DNA of 7,702 bases from Bacilli bacterium (GCA_012513195.1 JAAZCR010000229.1:1-7702), one strand, 5' to 3'. Positions 1 to 6,239 are shown, numbered from the stretch's first letter. Numbers and translations are program-made. Notes: generated by a model not told the origin, from the sequence alone.

Positions 1-99
1 GCTTTACACGCTTACAAATTAGGCTTATTACATCCCGTTACGATGGAACCTTTTGTGATTGAATGCAGTCTTCCCCTTGATATGGCGAAGTTACTTTAG
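1..99 (+). CDS. RluA-family 23S rRNA pseudouridine synthase, C-terminal end (partial)
   Basis: The window opens inside this gene. Frame 1 gives 32 residues and then TAG: ALHAYKLGLLHPVT, followed by a tail ending in PLDMAKLL. The pattern 'LHAxxLxxxHPxT', then a short strand and 'LPxDM..LL', is how RluA/RluC/RluD-type enzymes end (established family knowledge). These enzymes isomerise uridines in 23S rRNA, or tRNA for some members, in the cytoplasm. The catalytic Asp region and any S4 domain lie outside the window, so the exact paralogue (RluD/YlyB-like or other) cannot be fixed. The last 62 bases overlap the 3' end of the convergent VanZ-like gene. No intrinsic terminator is visible just after the stop, so transcription may run into the antisense of that gene. 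Confidence 0.85.
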   Translation, partial: ALHAYKLGLLHPVTMEPFVIECSLPLDMAKLL

Positions 100-514
100 G
101 TTTCAGTTTATTTATAAGATACAAAAAAAACATTGCGAGACTAGCACCGCAAGTATCGATTAACACGTCGAGGAAAGAAGCTACTCGATTAGGAATATAA
201 TATTGATGTATCTCATCAGTAATGGCATAGAAACAAGTGAAGATAATCGAGTATAAATATTTATGTTTAGTATAAGGTCTTATGATGTTATAAAAGAGTA
301 AACTTAAAATAAAATACTCGCTAAAATGCGCTAGTTTTCTTATCATTAGATGCAGAAATGCGCCTAAGGAAGAATCAATATCAACATGAAAGAAATTAAA
401 CAGTTTTAACACAAGAAGACTTGTTTCACTACTTTGTTCTCCACTCTGATGAGAGAAGTAAAAGATCACACTCATCCATATTAGTAATAAAATAACCTTA
501 AAGACAAGTTTCAT
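38..514 (-). CDS. VanZ-family membrane protein
   Basis: This 158-residue protein has the VanZ-like layout. An N-terminal membrane segment (about residues 4-20) is followed by a short polar stretch with SHQSGEQS. Then come the signature 'IRKLAHFSEYFILSLLFY' (about 58-75), a third hydrophobic segment (about 87-98) and 'DEIHQYYIPNRVASFLDVLID' (about 100-120) leading into the last helix (about 121-136). The K-x-x-H-F-x-E-Y and D-E-x-H-Q motifs are diagnostic. VanZ relatives lie in the membrane; some lower glycopeptide sensitivity, but the biochemical role is generally unknown. The ATG is preceded by AGGGG at about 7 nt, and a good promoter lies at 560-588. The last 20 residues (from about 139) are polar, lie beyond the conserved domain and are read antisense to the RluA-type gene. 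This suggests a C-terminal extension after loss of an earlier stop. Confidence 0.85.
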   Translation of the reverse strand: MKLVFKVILLLIWMSVIFYFSHQSGEQSSETSLLVLKLFNFFHVDIDSSLGAFLHLMIRKLAHFSEYFILSLLFYNIIRPYTKHKYLYSIIFTCFYAITDEIHQYYIPNRVASFLDVLIDTCGASLAMFFLYLINKLKPKVTSPYQGEDCIQSQKVPS

Positions 515-559
515 GTTATTCCCCTATCTATAAATTAAATATCAATAATTATATTTAAA

Positions 560-588
560 ATTATATCTAATAAGATAGATGATTTCAA
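560..588 (-). promoter_or_regulatory. Sigma-A-type promoter for the VanZ-like gene
   Basis: On the minus strand TTGAAA (583-588) and TATAAT (560-565) are separated by 17 nt, close to the vegetative consensus, about 45 nt upstream of the ATG. The spacer holds the short inverted repeat TATCT-AATA-AGATA (564-577), which could be an operator or chance in AT-rich DNA. The divergent thioesterase gene starts at 626; I see no convincing promoter of its own on the plus strand. Confidence 0.7.
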
Positions 589-625
589 AATAATAATATG
601 ATAAATAAAAAGAAGAGGTGTAAGC

Positions 626-1045
626 ATGGTTTCTAGAACGGAGATTGAGGTTCGCTACAGTGAAACGGACCAAATGGGAGTTGTCTATCACGCCAATTAT
701 TTGGTTTGGTTTGAAGTGGCACGGGCTCATTTTATTAAAGACTTAGGTTTTGATTATCTGGAGTTAGAAAACCGCGGATTACTCTTTCCTATCCGTGAAG
801 TCCATATTGAGTATTATCGTCCTTGTCATTATGGCGAAAAGATATTTGTAGAAACAAGAGTAATTGATTTTAATGCCGTTAAAACGACCTACGAACAAAC
901 TGTCTATAATGACACTGGTGAATTGAAAGCAAAAGGGCATATTACTTTAATTTCTGTTGATAAGGAAACCTTCTTAGTCACTAAAATCAATAAAAAAGCG
1001 CCTGACATTTATGAAGCATATATGAAACTTGTTAATAAAGAATAA
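626..1045 (+). CDS. YbgC/FadM-type acyl-CoA thioesterase (4HBT hot-dog fold)
   Basis: This 139-residue protein has the usual length of the single hot-dog-fold acyl-CoA thioesterases (4-hydroxybenzoyl-CoA thioesterase, YbgC and FadM group). The family signature is near the N terminus: 'RYSETDQMGVVYHANYLVWFE' (about residues 10-30). Asp15 sits where the catalytic Asp of the 4HBT class lies, and the H-x-N-Y that follows is also conserved. The second conserved stretch is the central strand region 'IEYYRPCHYGE' (about 61-71). The family hydrolyses acyl- or aryl-CoA to free acid and CoA in the cytosol; the preferred chain cannot be read from the sequence. GAGGTG lies 5 nt before the ATG, a strong ribosome site. 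The gene stands alone, diverges from VanZ, and its TAA overlaps the first two bases of the terminator palindrome at 1044. Confidence 0.9.
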   Translation: MVSRTEIEVRYSETDQMGVVYHANYLVWFEVARAHFIKDLGFDYLELENRGLLFPIREVHIEYYRPCHYGEKIFVETRVIDFNAVKTTYEQTVYNDTGELKAKGHITLISVDKETFLVTKINKKAPDIYEAYMKLVNKE

Positions 1046-1077
1046 GGATTTTAAGTGTACACTTAAAATCCTTTTTT
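1044..1077 (+). terminator. Bidirectional terminator shared by thioesterase and HEPN gene
   Basis: This is a perfect 30-bp palindrome: arm AAGGATTTTAAGTGT (1044-1058) directly abuts its exact reverse complement (1059-1073). A T run (1072-1077) follows on the plus strand; a weaker T-rich stretch follows on the minus strand. The thioesterase stop (1043-1045) overlaps one edge and the HEPN-gene stop (TAA, 1065-1063) lies inside the other arm. One hairpin therefore serves two convergent genes. Confidence 0.85.
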
Positions 1078-1776
1078 CGTCTGTTTGATAATAATAGTAA
1101 ACAGTTCTTCCACAAAATGCGCAATTACATCTACATAATACTCTACATCTTGTTTAGTGATGATGTTTGGCTCATCACTACCATGATTGATATCAGTTTG
1201 ATGCGCGATTTTATTCCGGCGGTCATATATTTCATCGAGTAAGCGAATTAATCTAACTCCTGGTTTGATGAGCCCTTTCTTTTTCAAATTTTCTTCCGCT
1301 AATGCGAAATCATCCTCAGGTGTGATGATATTAAGAAGTTCTTTTAGGCGATTAGGAGCCATAAAGGTAAGATTACTATTTATATCAATTAAGGCATTTG
1401 TTAGATAAAACTCGAAGTTTTCTTGGTCATATAATGCTTGTTCAATGAGTCTTAAAGGTACACGATATTCATAATACTTTTCTGTTTTTGGTAACTCATT
1501 ATTAAATATTTTAATGAAACAATACACCAAAATCTCGTGCATAAAGAAATCTAAAGCACTCATGACATAAACAATTTGAAACCGCAAGATATCATTAGCC
1601 GCTTCATATTCTTGTTTACTCATTAGATAATCGACAATTTTATATTGTTCCCGTATGCGGACAATGTTCTTGCGAAACCCTAATATGATATCCTTCGCTT
1701 CCTTATCGATGTAATGGATATTCTTCCGCCTTTTCTTAGTTTCACGGTTATAGAGACTAGTTCGATTCTTCATCAT
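1063..1776 (-). CDS. HEPN-domain protein, putative ribonuclease toxin/effector
   Basis: This 237-residue, largely helical and charged protein has no membrane segment. Near its C terminus, after the helix 'RLIRLLDEIYD', comes 'RRNKIAH' (186-192). It fits the HEPN RX4H motif: Arg187, a polar Asn188 right after it, and His192. An earlier helix pair, 'YVMSALDFFMHEILVYCF' (about 70-87), matches the first core helices of the RiboL-PSP/MAE-type HEPN groups; I cannot choose between these subfamilies by eye. HEPN proteins of this kind are metal-independent RNases used as toxins or abortive-infection effectors. The start overlaps the 3' end of the AAA15 ATPase gene by 20 bp; GGTGGGG about 9 nt upstream lies inside the ATPase gene, so translation is probably coupled. 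Two adjacent ATG codons are possible starts. The inferred role is effector RNase held in check by the ATPase; a structural HEPN is the alternative. Confidence 0.75.
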   Translation of the reverse strand: MMKNRTSLYNRETKKRRKNIHYIDKEAKDIILGFRKNIVRIREQYKIVDYLMSKQEYEAANDILRFQIVYVMSALDFFMHEILVYCFIKIFNNELPKTEKYYEYRVPLRLIEQALYDQENFEFYLTNALIDINSNLTFMAPNRLKELLNIITPEDDFALAEENLKKKGLIKPGVRLIRLLDEIYDRRNKIAHQTDINHGSDEPNIITKQDVEYYVDVIAHFVEELFTIIIKQTKKGF

Positions 1777-2911
1777 TTTTCACTACCCCACCGTGCTTAA
1801 ACTCATAAGTTGCTCCATATTTACCCAATAGATAGCCTAATTCTATGTTTTCATTTTCTAAAACATCTTCGATTTCATACAATGAGTAACATACGGTGGC
1901 CATCGTTTTTAAATTCTTATCCATTAGCCAGATTTGGTCGCGGCGGAAGACTCTAAGGTCTAGTAACGTGGTATTATGCGCAGAAAAGAGTAACTGTGCA
2001 TTATTAGTATTAATTAATGGGTCATTAAATAAGTTGATAAAATATTTGATAAAAGCTTGGTGCATATGCTTTTCAAACTCATCAAAAAGGAGTACTTTTC
2101 CTTCCTTTAATACTTTATTAATTAATACTAATAAAGTGAAGATTTTCTTAACACCCCTCGATTCTTCATTAATACTGATTTCCCCATTGTAGTATCTAAC
2201 ATATACATCATCATCTCTTTTTACGAAGGCATTAATACCGATTTCGATATCATCAAGATAATAATTTATTTCCGCTTCTACACCCATTTGTTTAAAATCC
2301 TGTAAAGCTTCATTATAAATCTCAACTTCATCTTCTGTTTCGGACATGATAACGATGACGTTTTCTGTAAGATATTTATATACTTTTTTGATAATCTCAT
2401 TATCATCATAATTAACAAGAAGTGGAAGTAGAAGTTTTTCTTGACCTATTTTATCTAATACTTGCTTAAATGTCACATTTAGAGACTCATCATACTGATA
2501 ATTATTACCATCTTTTAGATAAAGGATTTTCTCTTTATTTTGCTCAACAACATATAAATACTCACTCTTAACCTCATTTTTCCCTAAATCTACACCATAC
2601 ATATAGCGTTTGTTAGCTATGGTAAATTGAAGATCGATACGGGTTGGTTCATCTGCTTTACTTGAAAAATGCGGGAATACTTTAACTTCTTTTATATCTC
2701 CTTTAAGTAATGCTTGGAGATACTTTACCGCTTTAAAAACATTCGATTTCCCCGCTCCATTCGTACCGATAATAAGCGATGTAGGAAGTAGCGCTAAGTT
2801 AGCACTTTTTCTTACATAAATTTGATGTAAAGGATCTAAACTTGCAAGCATCGATATAGTAATGGGGTCTTTAATGGAGCGATAGTTTTCAATGGATAGT
2901 TGGATTAACAT
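1757..2911 (-). CDS. AAA15/RloA-like ABC-type ATPase of a defence module
   Basis: This 384-residue protein is a stand-alone SMC/ABC-like ATPase. It opens with 'MLIQLSIENYRSIKD', the usual first strand of AAA15/RecF-like ATPases. Walker A is GTNGAGKS (49-56). A signature-like 'NEESRGVKKI' (about 248-257) precedes Walker B KVLLFDE (272-278, Asp277 and Glu278). A switch region 'SAHNTTLLD' (310-318) follows, then 'RRDQIWLMDK' (323-332) and 'GYLLGKYGATYEF', typical of the RloA/AAA15 C terminus. Relatives serve as sensor or regulator partners of nucleases in RloA-RloB, AbiLi-AbiLii and PARIS (AriA-AriB) systems. The frame is open further upstream, but I chose the ATG at 2911: AGGAAAGG lies about 11 nt before it, the N terminus then matches the family, and a promoter occupies 2940-2968. 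The gene heads the operon with the HEPN gene. Confidence 0.85.
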   Translation of the reverse strand: MLIQLSIENYRSIKDPITISMLASLDPLHQIYVRKSANLALLPTSLIIGTNGAGKSNVFKAVKYLQALLKGDIKEVKVFPHFSSKADEPTRIDLQFTIANKRYMYGVDLGKNEVKSEYLYVVEQNKEKILYLKDGNNYQYDESLNVTFKQVLDKIGQEKLLLPLLVNYDDNEIIKKVYKYLTENVIVIMSETEDEVEIYNEALQDFKQMGVEAEINYYLDDIEIGINAFVKRDDDVYVRYYNGEISINEESRGVKKIFTLLVLINKVLKEGKVLLFDEFEKHMHQAFIKYFINLFNDPLINTNNAQLLFSAHNTTLLDLRVFRRDQIWLMDKNLKTMATVCYSLYEIEDVLENENIELGYLLGKYGATYEFKHGGVVKNDEESN

Positions 2912-2939
2912 GACAACCACAACCTTTCCTACTAAGTCT

Positions 2940-2968
2940 ATTGTATGACAATTAACATGATTATTCAA
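2940..2968 (-). promoter_or_regulatory. Sigma-A-type promoter of the ATPase-HEPN operon
   Basis: On the minus strand TTGAAT (2963-2968) and TACAAT (2940-2945) are 17 nt apart, about 30 nt upstream of the ATPase ATG. The 13-bp palindrome ATTGT-ATG-ACAAT (2940-2952) overlaps the -10 box and could be an operator. The flotillin terminator lies just upstream, so the pair is its own transcription unit. Confidence 0.65.
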
Positions 2969-2982
2969 GAAATGGTATATAT

Positions 2983-3016
2983 AAAAACAAAAATAGGGAT
3001 GTTAACCATCCCTATT
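2983..3016 (-). terminator. Intrinsic terminator of the NfeD-flotillin operon
   Basis: The perfect 10-bp arms AATAGGGATG (2992-3001) and CATCCCTATT (3007-3016) enclose a 5-nt loop. On the minus strand they are followed by a T-rich tract interrupted by one G. The hairpin starts 12 nt after the flotillin stop codon. Confidence 0.85.
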
Positions 3017-3027
3017 AGTTTAATTGA

Positions 3028-3507
3028 TTATTCATGTGTTTGTTCAGTTTCTGTTTTTTCCGCTTTACTTTTAAAGAACCCAGGAAGGTCCATACCAGCC
3101 ATCTTAAAGATGTCTTCAAATGGTGGGAGTGACTTTAACATACCAGAAATGAATTTAGCGGTACTAGGTACGCCGTCCCCTTCTTTTCCTAATGAATCCC
3201 ATACAGTAACTTTATCGATCTTAATACCCTTAATCGCTTCAACTTGTGCTTTAACAAGTTCAGGTAACTTATCAGTAATCATCATCGTGATAGCGGATTG
3301 TGGATCGCCACCAGCAGCTTGAACGAGTTCAGCGAAACCTTGTGCTTGTTTTGTCAAGATCGCATAAATACCATCAGCTTGTGCTTGCATCTTATAAAGA
3401 ATCGCATCAGCTTCCCCTTTAGCTTGCCGACGAATCCGCTCTGCTTCGGCTTCAGCTTCAATTTCCACTTTTTGTTTTTCTATGTCAGCTTTAAATAAGG
3501 TATCAGC
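3028..3507 (-). pseudogene. C-terminal fragment of flotillin, downstream of the internal stop
   Basis: This segment continues the coiled coil (ADIEKQKVEIEAEAEAER). It then shows the flotillin C-terminal region: 'GEADAILYKMQAQADGIYAI', 'LVQAAGGDPQSAI', 'LPELVKAQVEAIKGIKIDKV', and a Pro-rich end, 'SLPPFEDIFKMAGMDLPGFF'. The only early start is a GTG at 3468 with no Shine-Dalgarno sequence before it, so separate translation is unlikely. The segment still looks fully conserved, which argues that the interruption is very recent or artefactual. Confidence 0.65.
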
Positions 3508-4425
3508 TTATAATGTTGCCCGTTCACGTATAGCCCGTGCTTGTTCAGCTTCTTCTTCCGCTAAGTAAGATTCTTGTAAAGCCTTAGCGCGTTGAACATT
3601 TTCAGCTGTAACAGCAATTTTTTCTGCAATCGCTTCTTTTTCCCGACGATTAGCTTCTGAATTCGCAATAAGAATCTTGGCATCGTTTTGCCCTTGAACT
3701 GCTGCTGCATTAGCTTGTGCTACTTTAATCCGTTCTTCTTGTTTCGCATTAGCTTCACCAATTGAACCATCACGGTTCTTTTCCGCCACAGATTTACGGG
3801 CATCATTTATCGCTTTCGCTGCTGCTTCTTTACCTAATGCTTCAATATAACCAGACTCATCTTTAATATCGGTTACGTTTACGTTGATGAGTTTTAAACC
3901 GATTTTCTTTAATTCTTGTTCCACGTTCTTTTGAATATTAGCTAAGAATTTATCACGGTCAGCGTTAATTTCTTCAATATCCATCGTCGCAACTACTAAA
4001 CGTAATTGACCGAAGAGCATATCACTAGCAAGTGTTTTAATTTCATTATGACTTAACCCTAACAAACGTTCTGCCGCATTTTGCATAACTCCAGGTTCTG
4101 TGGAAATCCCAACAGTAAATCTACTTGGCACATCAATTCGAATATTTTGACGTGATAATGCACTTGTTAAGTTAACTTCAATAGACATGGGGGTTAGATC
4201 CATATACTGATATTTTTGAACAATTGGCCATACAAACGCCCAACCACCATGAATACATTTACTACTCATTGTTTCTCCAGATTCCGTTTTTCGGGTTCTA
4301 CCATAAATAACTAGTATCTTATCAGATGGACAAATCCGAAAACGACTAATGATAAAGATTAATAATAGGACTACAAACACCGCAATTATCAAAATAATCG
4401 GGACAAAAGAACTTGTCAAAAACAT
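3508..4425 (-). CDS. N-terminal fragment of flotillin (SPFH domain), translatable as is
   Basis: This is the part before the internal TAA: 305 residues. A hydrophobic segment at residues 8-27 anchors it. The SPFH domain runs from about 30 to 215, with 'GGWAFVWPIVQKYQYMDL' and 'LLGLSHNEIKTLASDMLFGQLR' as typical stretches. The Ala/Glu-rich coiled coil then begins with 'EAAAKAINDARKSVAEKN' and breaks off at RERATL. The ATG at 4425 is preferred over an in-frame GTG at 4443: AAGGAGAG lies about 8 nt before the ATG, and the ATG is 1 nt after the NfeD stop (TAG-T-ATG), a tight coupling. If made, this protein keeps the membrane anchor and SPFH domain but lacks the oligomerising C-terminal part, so scaffold assembly is doubtful. 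Confidence 0.7.
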   Translation of the reverse strand: MFLTSSFVPIILIIAVFVVLLLIFIISRFRICPSDKILVIYGRTRKTESGETMSSKCIHGGWAFVWPIVQKYQYMDLTPMSIEVNLTSALSRQNIRIDVPSRFTVGISTEPGVMQNAAERLLGLSHNEIKTLASDMLFGQLRLVVATMDIEEINADRDKFLANIQKNVEQELKKIGLKLINVNVTDIKDESGYIEALGKEAAAKAINDARKSVAEKNRDGSIGEANAKQEERIKVAQANAAAVQGQNDAKILIANSEANRREKEAIAEKIAVTAENVQRAKALQESYLAEEEAEQARAIRERATL

Positions 4426-4426
4426 A

Positions 4427-5029
4427 CTACTTCTCTCCTTCACTATTCTTTATTTTTTCCACTACAACTTTATCATTAAGAACTTGCACCACCCTTACTA
4501 CTTCACCAGTAGTTAGGGCTTCACCATAAGTAATCGCGTCCACTTCTCTTAATGCTCCACTAATAACGACGTGGATTTTCCCATATCCAGTATTGTTCGC
4601 TGGTATAGGTAAATACACTTCTGCTTCCTTACCGATCGCATTTTTTAATTTTGTGGTTCCATCCGTTTCTAACTTTAAAGCTAGACTATATATGAGTGCT
4701 ACTAAAACTAGTGTTATCGCACCGAAAACAAACGCAAGTATAAAGGTTAAGATGGGATGAACATTATTTTTGCTTAATAAGAATCCACTCCAACCAAAAA
4801 CTAAGAAAAAGCCAATAATTCCGCGAATGGTGAATAACTGGAATGGTAAGCCAATACTGTCACCTAAACCGATATCCACTTCACTATCAAAATCAGCGTC
4901 AATATCGATGCTATCGCCTAAATCAAGAAATGTAAAAACAGTTTGAAGAATAAAGATAACAGAAAAAAACAAAGCTACATAAAAATATATGGACTGTTCC
5001 GTGGTTAGGTTTTTGAAGTAATCAAACAC
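4427..5029 (-). CDS. NfeD-family membrane protein (YuaF-like), flotillin partner
   Basis: This 200-residue protein has the layout of short NfeD proteins such as B. subtilis YuaF. A membrane segment (about residues 14-34) is followed by an acidic loop (DIDADFDSEVDIG, about 42-54). Two more membrane segments follow (about 67-86 and 92-116). The C-terminal beta-rich OB-fold domain (about 128-192) includes 'GKEAEVYLPIPANNTGYGKI' and 'ALTTGEVVRVVQV'. It lacks the ClpP-like protease domain of long NfeD proteins. NfeD partners help organise flotillin assemblies in the membrane. The start is GTG, with a G-rich Shine-Dalgarno (GAGAGGGGGG) 8 nt upstream. The flotillin ATG follows its TAG by 1 nt. The promoter at 5060-5089 is likely shared by both genes. 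Confidence 0.85.
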   Translation of the reverse strand: MFDYFKNLTTEQSIYFYVALFFSVIFILQTVFTFLDLGDSIDIDADFDSEVDIGLGDSIGLPFQLFTIRGIIGFFLVFGWSGFLLSKNNVHPILTFILAFVFGAITLVLVALIYSLALKLETDGTTKLKNAIGKEAEVYLPIPANNTGYGKIHVVISGALREVDAITYGEALTTGEVVRVVQVLNDKVVVEKIKNSEGEK

Positions 5030-5059
5030 CTGATGCCCCCCCTCTCTAATGTTACTTAC

Positions 5060-5089
5060 ATTATAGCATGTTTAATAATGTTAAGTAAA
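5060..5089 (-). promoter_or_regulatory. Extended -10 promoter of the NfeD-flotillin operon
   Basis: The minus strand reads TTTACT (5084-5089), 18 nt, then TATAAT (5060-5065), with TGC directly before it (TGnTATAAT, extended -10). An imperfect inverted repeat, arms 5054-5064 and 5075-5086 with one extra T, spans most of the promoter and may be an operator. In B. subtilis the yuaFGI operon is under sigma-W; here the signal looks like ordinary sigma-A. Confidence 0.75.
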
Positions 5090-5090
5090 C

Positions 5091-5122
5091 AAAATAAAAG
5101 GTCCTATTTAAAATAGGACCTT
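5091..5122 (-). terminator. Intrinsic terminator of the DUF2140-like gene
   Basis: The perfect 12-bp arms AAGGTCCTATTT (5098-5109) and AAATAGGACCTT (5111-5122) flank a single central base, so the tip must open into a loop. On the minus strand TTTTATTTT follows. The TAA of the upstream gene (5123-5121) supplies two bases of the stem. Confidence 0.85.
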
Positions 5123-6197
5123 AATTACCAAAAATTAATTCCGCAATGCTGCCAAAGCCAAATTCGCTTAGAATTTGATTTAAATCATAAAGAAGGTCTT
5201 CATCGAATGAGTTTTCAACTGCTTCGATAATCACCTCTTGTAGATTCGGTATCGCATCAAAACTTTCTTGTAATGCGAGGAATAAATCTAATTCTTCTTC
5301 TGTTACATTAGCTGGATTTTCAAGTTTATCTTTAATTAAATCATTAACCATATGTAAGTTTTCAAGGAACTCATCAACTTTTTCTTGATCTTGTGGTGGA
5401 ATATCTAATTCATTTAATTTATTTTCGATATTACTTACTAATGTATCATCTTCAACGACTTGTTTGAGTTCATCTATCGCTTCTAAGAAGGTCTGTGCTT
5501 CAGGACTTACCGCAGTATTTAAATCATAATAAATACTAATTTCGTCAGCACCTAGAACTAAGTCTTCAAAACGAATTAGTTTATTATCCATTGCTTTTTC
5601 TAATTCTCTTTGAATAACTTCTTTTTTGATTCTAAATTGCACTGTTTTAGAGTCAATTTTTCCTTCTTCTAATTCTATGGTAAACTGTTCTAGTAATTTA
5701 GAGAACACGAACTTAGGAATAGGAAGTTTACCAATTTTAAATTGCGATAATGTTAAGATTATTTCATCTTCATCAGTTTTGACTTCTACTTTAGCTGTAA
5801 TAGTCGTTCTTATGCGAGAATAAGCCAATTTAGTGTATAGAATCAAGTGATCTGTTTCAACATCCACCCAAATGCCCTCGACATAAAAGTTTTTGATTTC
5901 TTTACCGATACGATTAACTGCTTCTTTGTCGAATCCTTCAAAATACCCGTATATTGTTTTATTAACTTCTACTTCATGAAACTTTATCTTGCGATCCCCA
6001 GAAATAAAAGCAAAAACAGCACGATCTAAATCCGCAAGTAAAACTTTTTCTACATCTTGATATTCAGCAACTTCTTCCTTATTTAGATAATTAGGGGAAT
6101 TAGCATCATCCATTAACGCAAATACAATTATAACGGTAGGGACGATAATAATAACAAGAATGAGAAAAAGAAACAAGCGCTTAATAAATTTAAACAT
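5121..6197 (-). CDS. Membrane-anchored protein with a DUF2140 (YpmS)-like segment
   Basis: This 358-residue protein is of unknown function. Residues 1-29 are a short basic start (KFIKR) and one long hydrophobic segment, with no clear cleavage or lipobox site, so it is probably an N-terminally anchored extracytoplasmic protein. The first half is beta-rich and holds 'LTLSQFKIGKLPIPK' (about 148-162), preceded by the charged strand region 'TTITAKVEVKTDEDE'. That layout resembles DUF2140/YpmS proteins of Bacillota, which carry a similar 'IGKLPLP' stretch. The second half (about 235-358) is acidic, helical and Leu/Glu-rich, longer than in YpmS, and ends in 'SIAELIFGN'. I recognise no catalytic motif. 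AAGGAG lies 8 nt before the ATG. The gene is monocistronic, with its own promoter (6240-6268) and terminator. A lipid-handling or envelope role is a guess from the anchor and neighbours only. Confidence 0.75.
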   Translation of the reverse strand: MFKFIKRLFLFLILVIIIVPTVIIVFALMDDANSPNYLNKEEVAEYQDVEKVLLADLDRAVFAFISGDRKIKFHEVEVNKTIYGYFEGFDKEAVNRIGKEIKNFYVEGIWVDVETDHLILYTKLAYSRIRTTITAKVEVKTDEDEIILTLSQFKIGKLPIPKFVFSKLLEQFTIELEEGKIDSKTVQFRIKKEVIQRELEKAMDNKLIRFEDLVLGADEISIYYDLNTAVSPEAQTFLEAIDELKQVVEDDTLVSNIENKLNELDIPPQDQEKVDEFLENLHMVNDLIKDKLENPANVTEEELDLFLALQESFDAIPNLQEVIIEAVENSFDEDLLYDLNQILSEFGFGSIAELIFGN

Positions 6198-6239
6198 CCC
6201 TTCATCTCCTTTTAATTAAATGACTTGTTTGTTGTTTTC

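Larger units (their letters stand above)
3028..4425 (-). pseudogene. Flotillin-like SPFH protein interrupted by an in-frame TAA
   Basis: Read through, the frame is 466 codons long, near the length of bacterial flotillins such as FloT/YuaG (about 500 residues). It has all their parts in order: N-terminal membrane segment, SPFH/band-7 domain, long Glu-Ala-rich coiled coil and a Pro-rich C terminus. Codon 306 is TAA (3510-3508), inside the coiled coil: RERATL, stop, ADTLFKADIEKQ. The frame is the same on both sides and similarity does not shift, so this is a single nonsense codon, not an indel. GAA or AAA to TAA is one base change. TAA ends several other genes here, so code reassignment is not credible. 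The cause may be a real recent mutation, a population variant or a sequencing error. Flotillins form membrane scaffolds with a NfeD partner, and the NfeD gene lies directly upstream. Confidence 0.8.

Noticed and set aside
542..730. Minus-strand open frame of 62 codons antisense to the thioesterase start
   Set aside because: It lies opposite the ribosome site and catalytic motif of a well-supported gene, has no family resemblance, and its 3' part covers the VanZ promoter.
1896..2192. Plus-strand open frame of 98 codons inside the ATPase gene
   Set aside because: It is antisense to the Walker B and switch regions, has low-complexity Ser/Leu composition and no ribosome site; it is a shadow frame.
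2912..2968. N-terminal extension of the ATPase by 19 codons
   Set aside because: The extra residues match nothing in the family and would put the start on the promoter -35; the ATG at 2911 has a Shine-Dalgarno site and the family N terminus.
2945..3498. Plus-strand open frames opposite the flotillin C-terminal fragment
   Set aside because: They run through the terminator hairpin and mirror the Ala/Glu-rich coiled coil as Ser/Leu-rich sequence; no recognisable protein.
4426..4443. GTG start for flotillin at 4443
   Set aside because: It overlaps the NfeD 3' end and lacks a ribosome site, while the ATG at 4425 has AAGGAGAG at good spacing.
5626..6029. Two plus-strand open frames opposite the DUF2140-like gene
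   Set aside because: Short, unrelated to any family I know, and antisense to a gene with good promoter, ribosome site and terminator.
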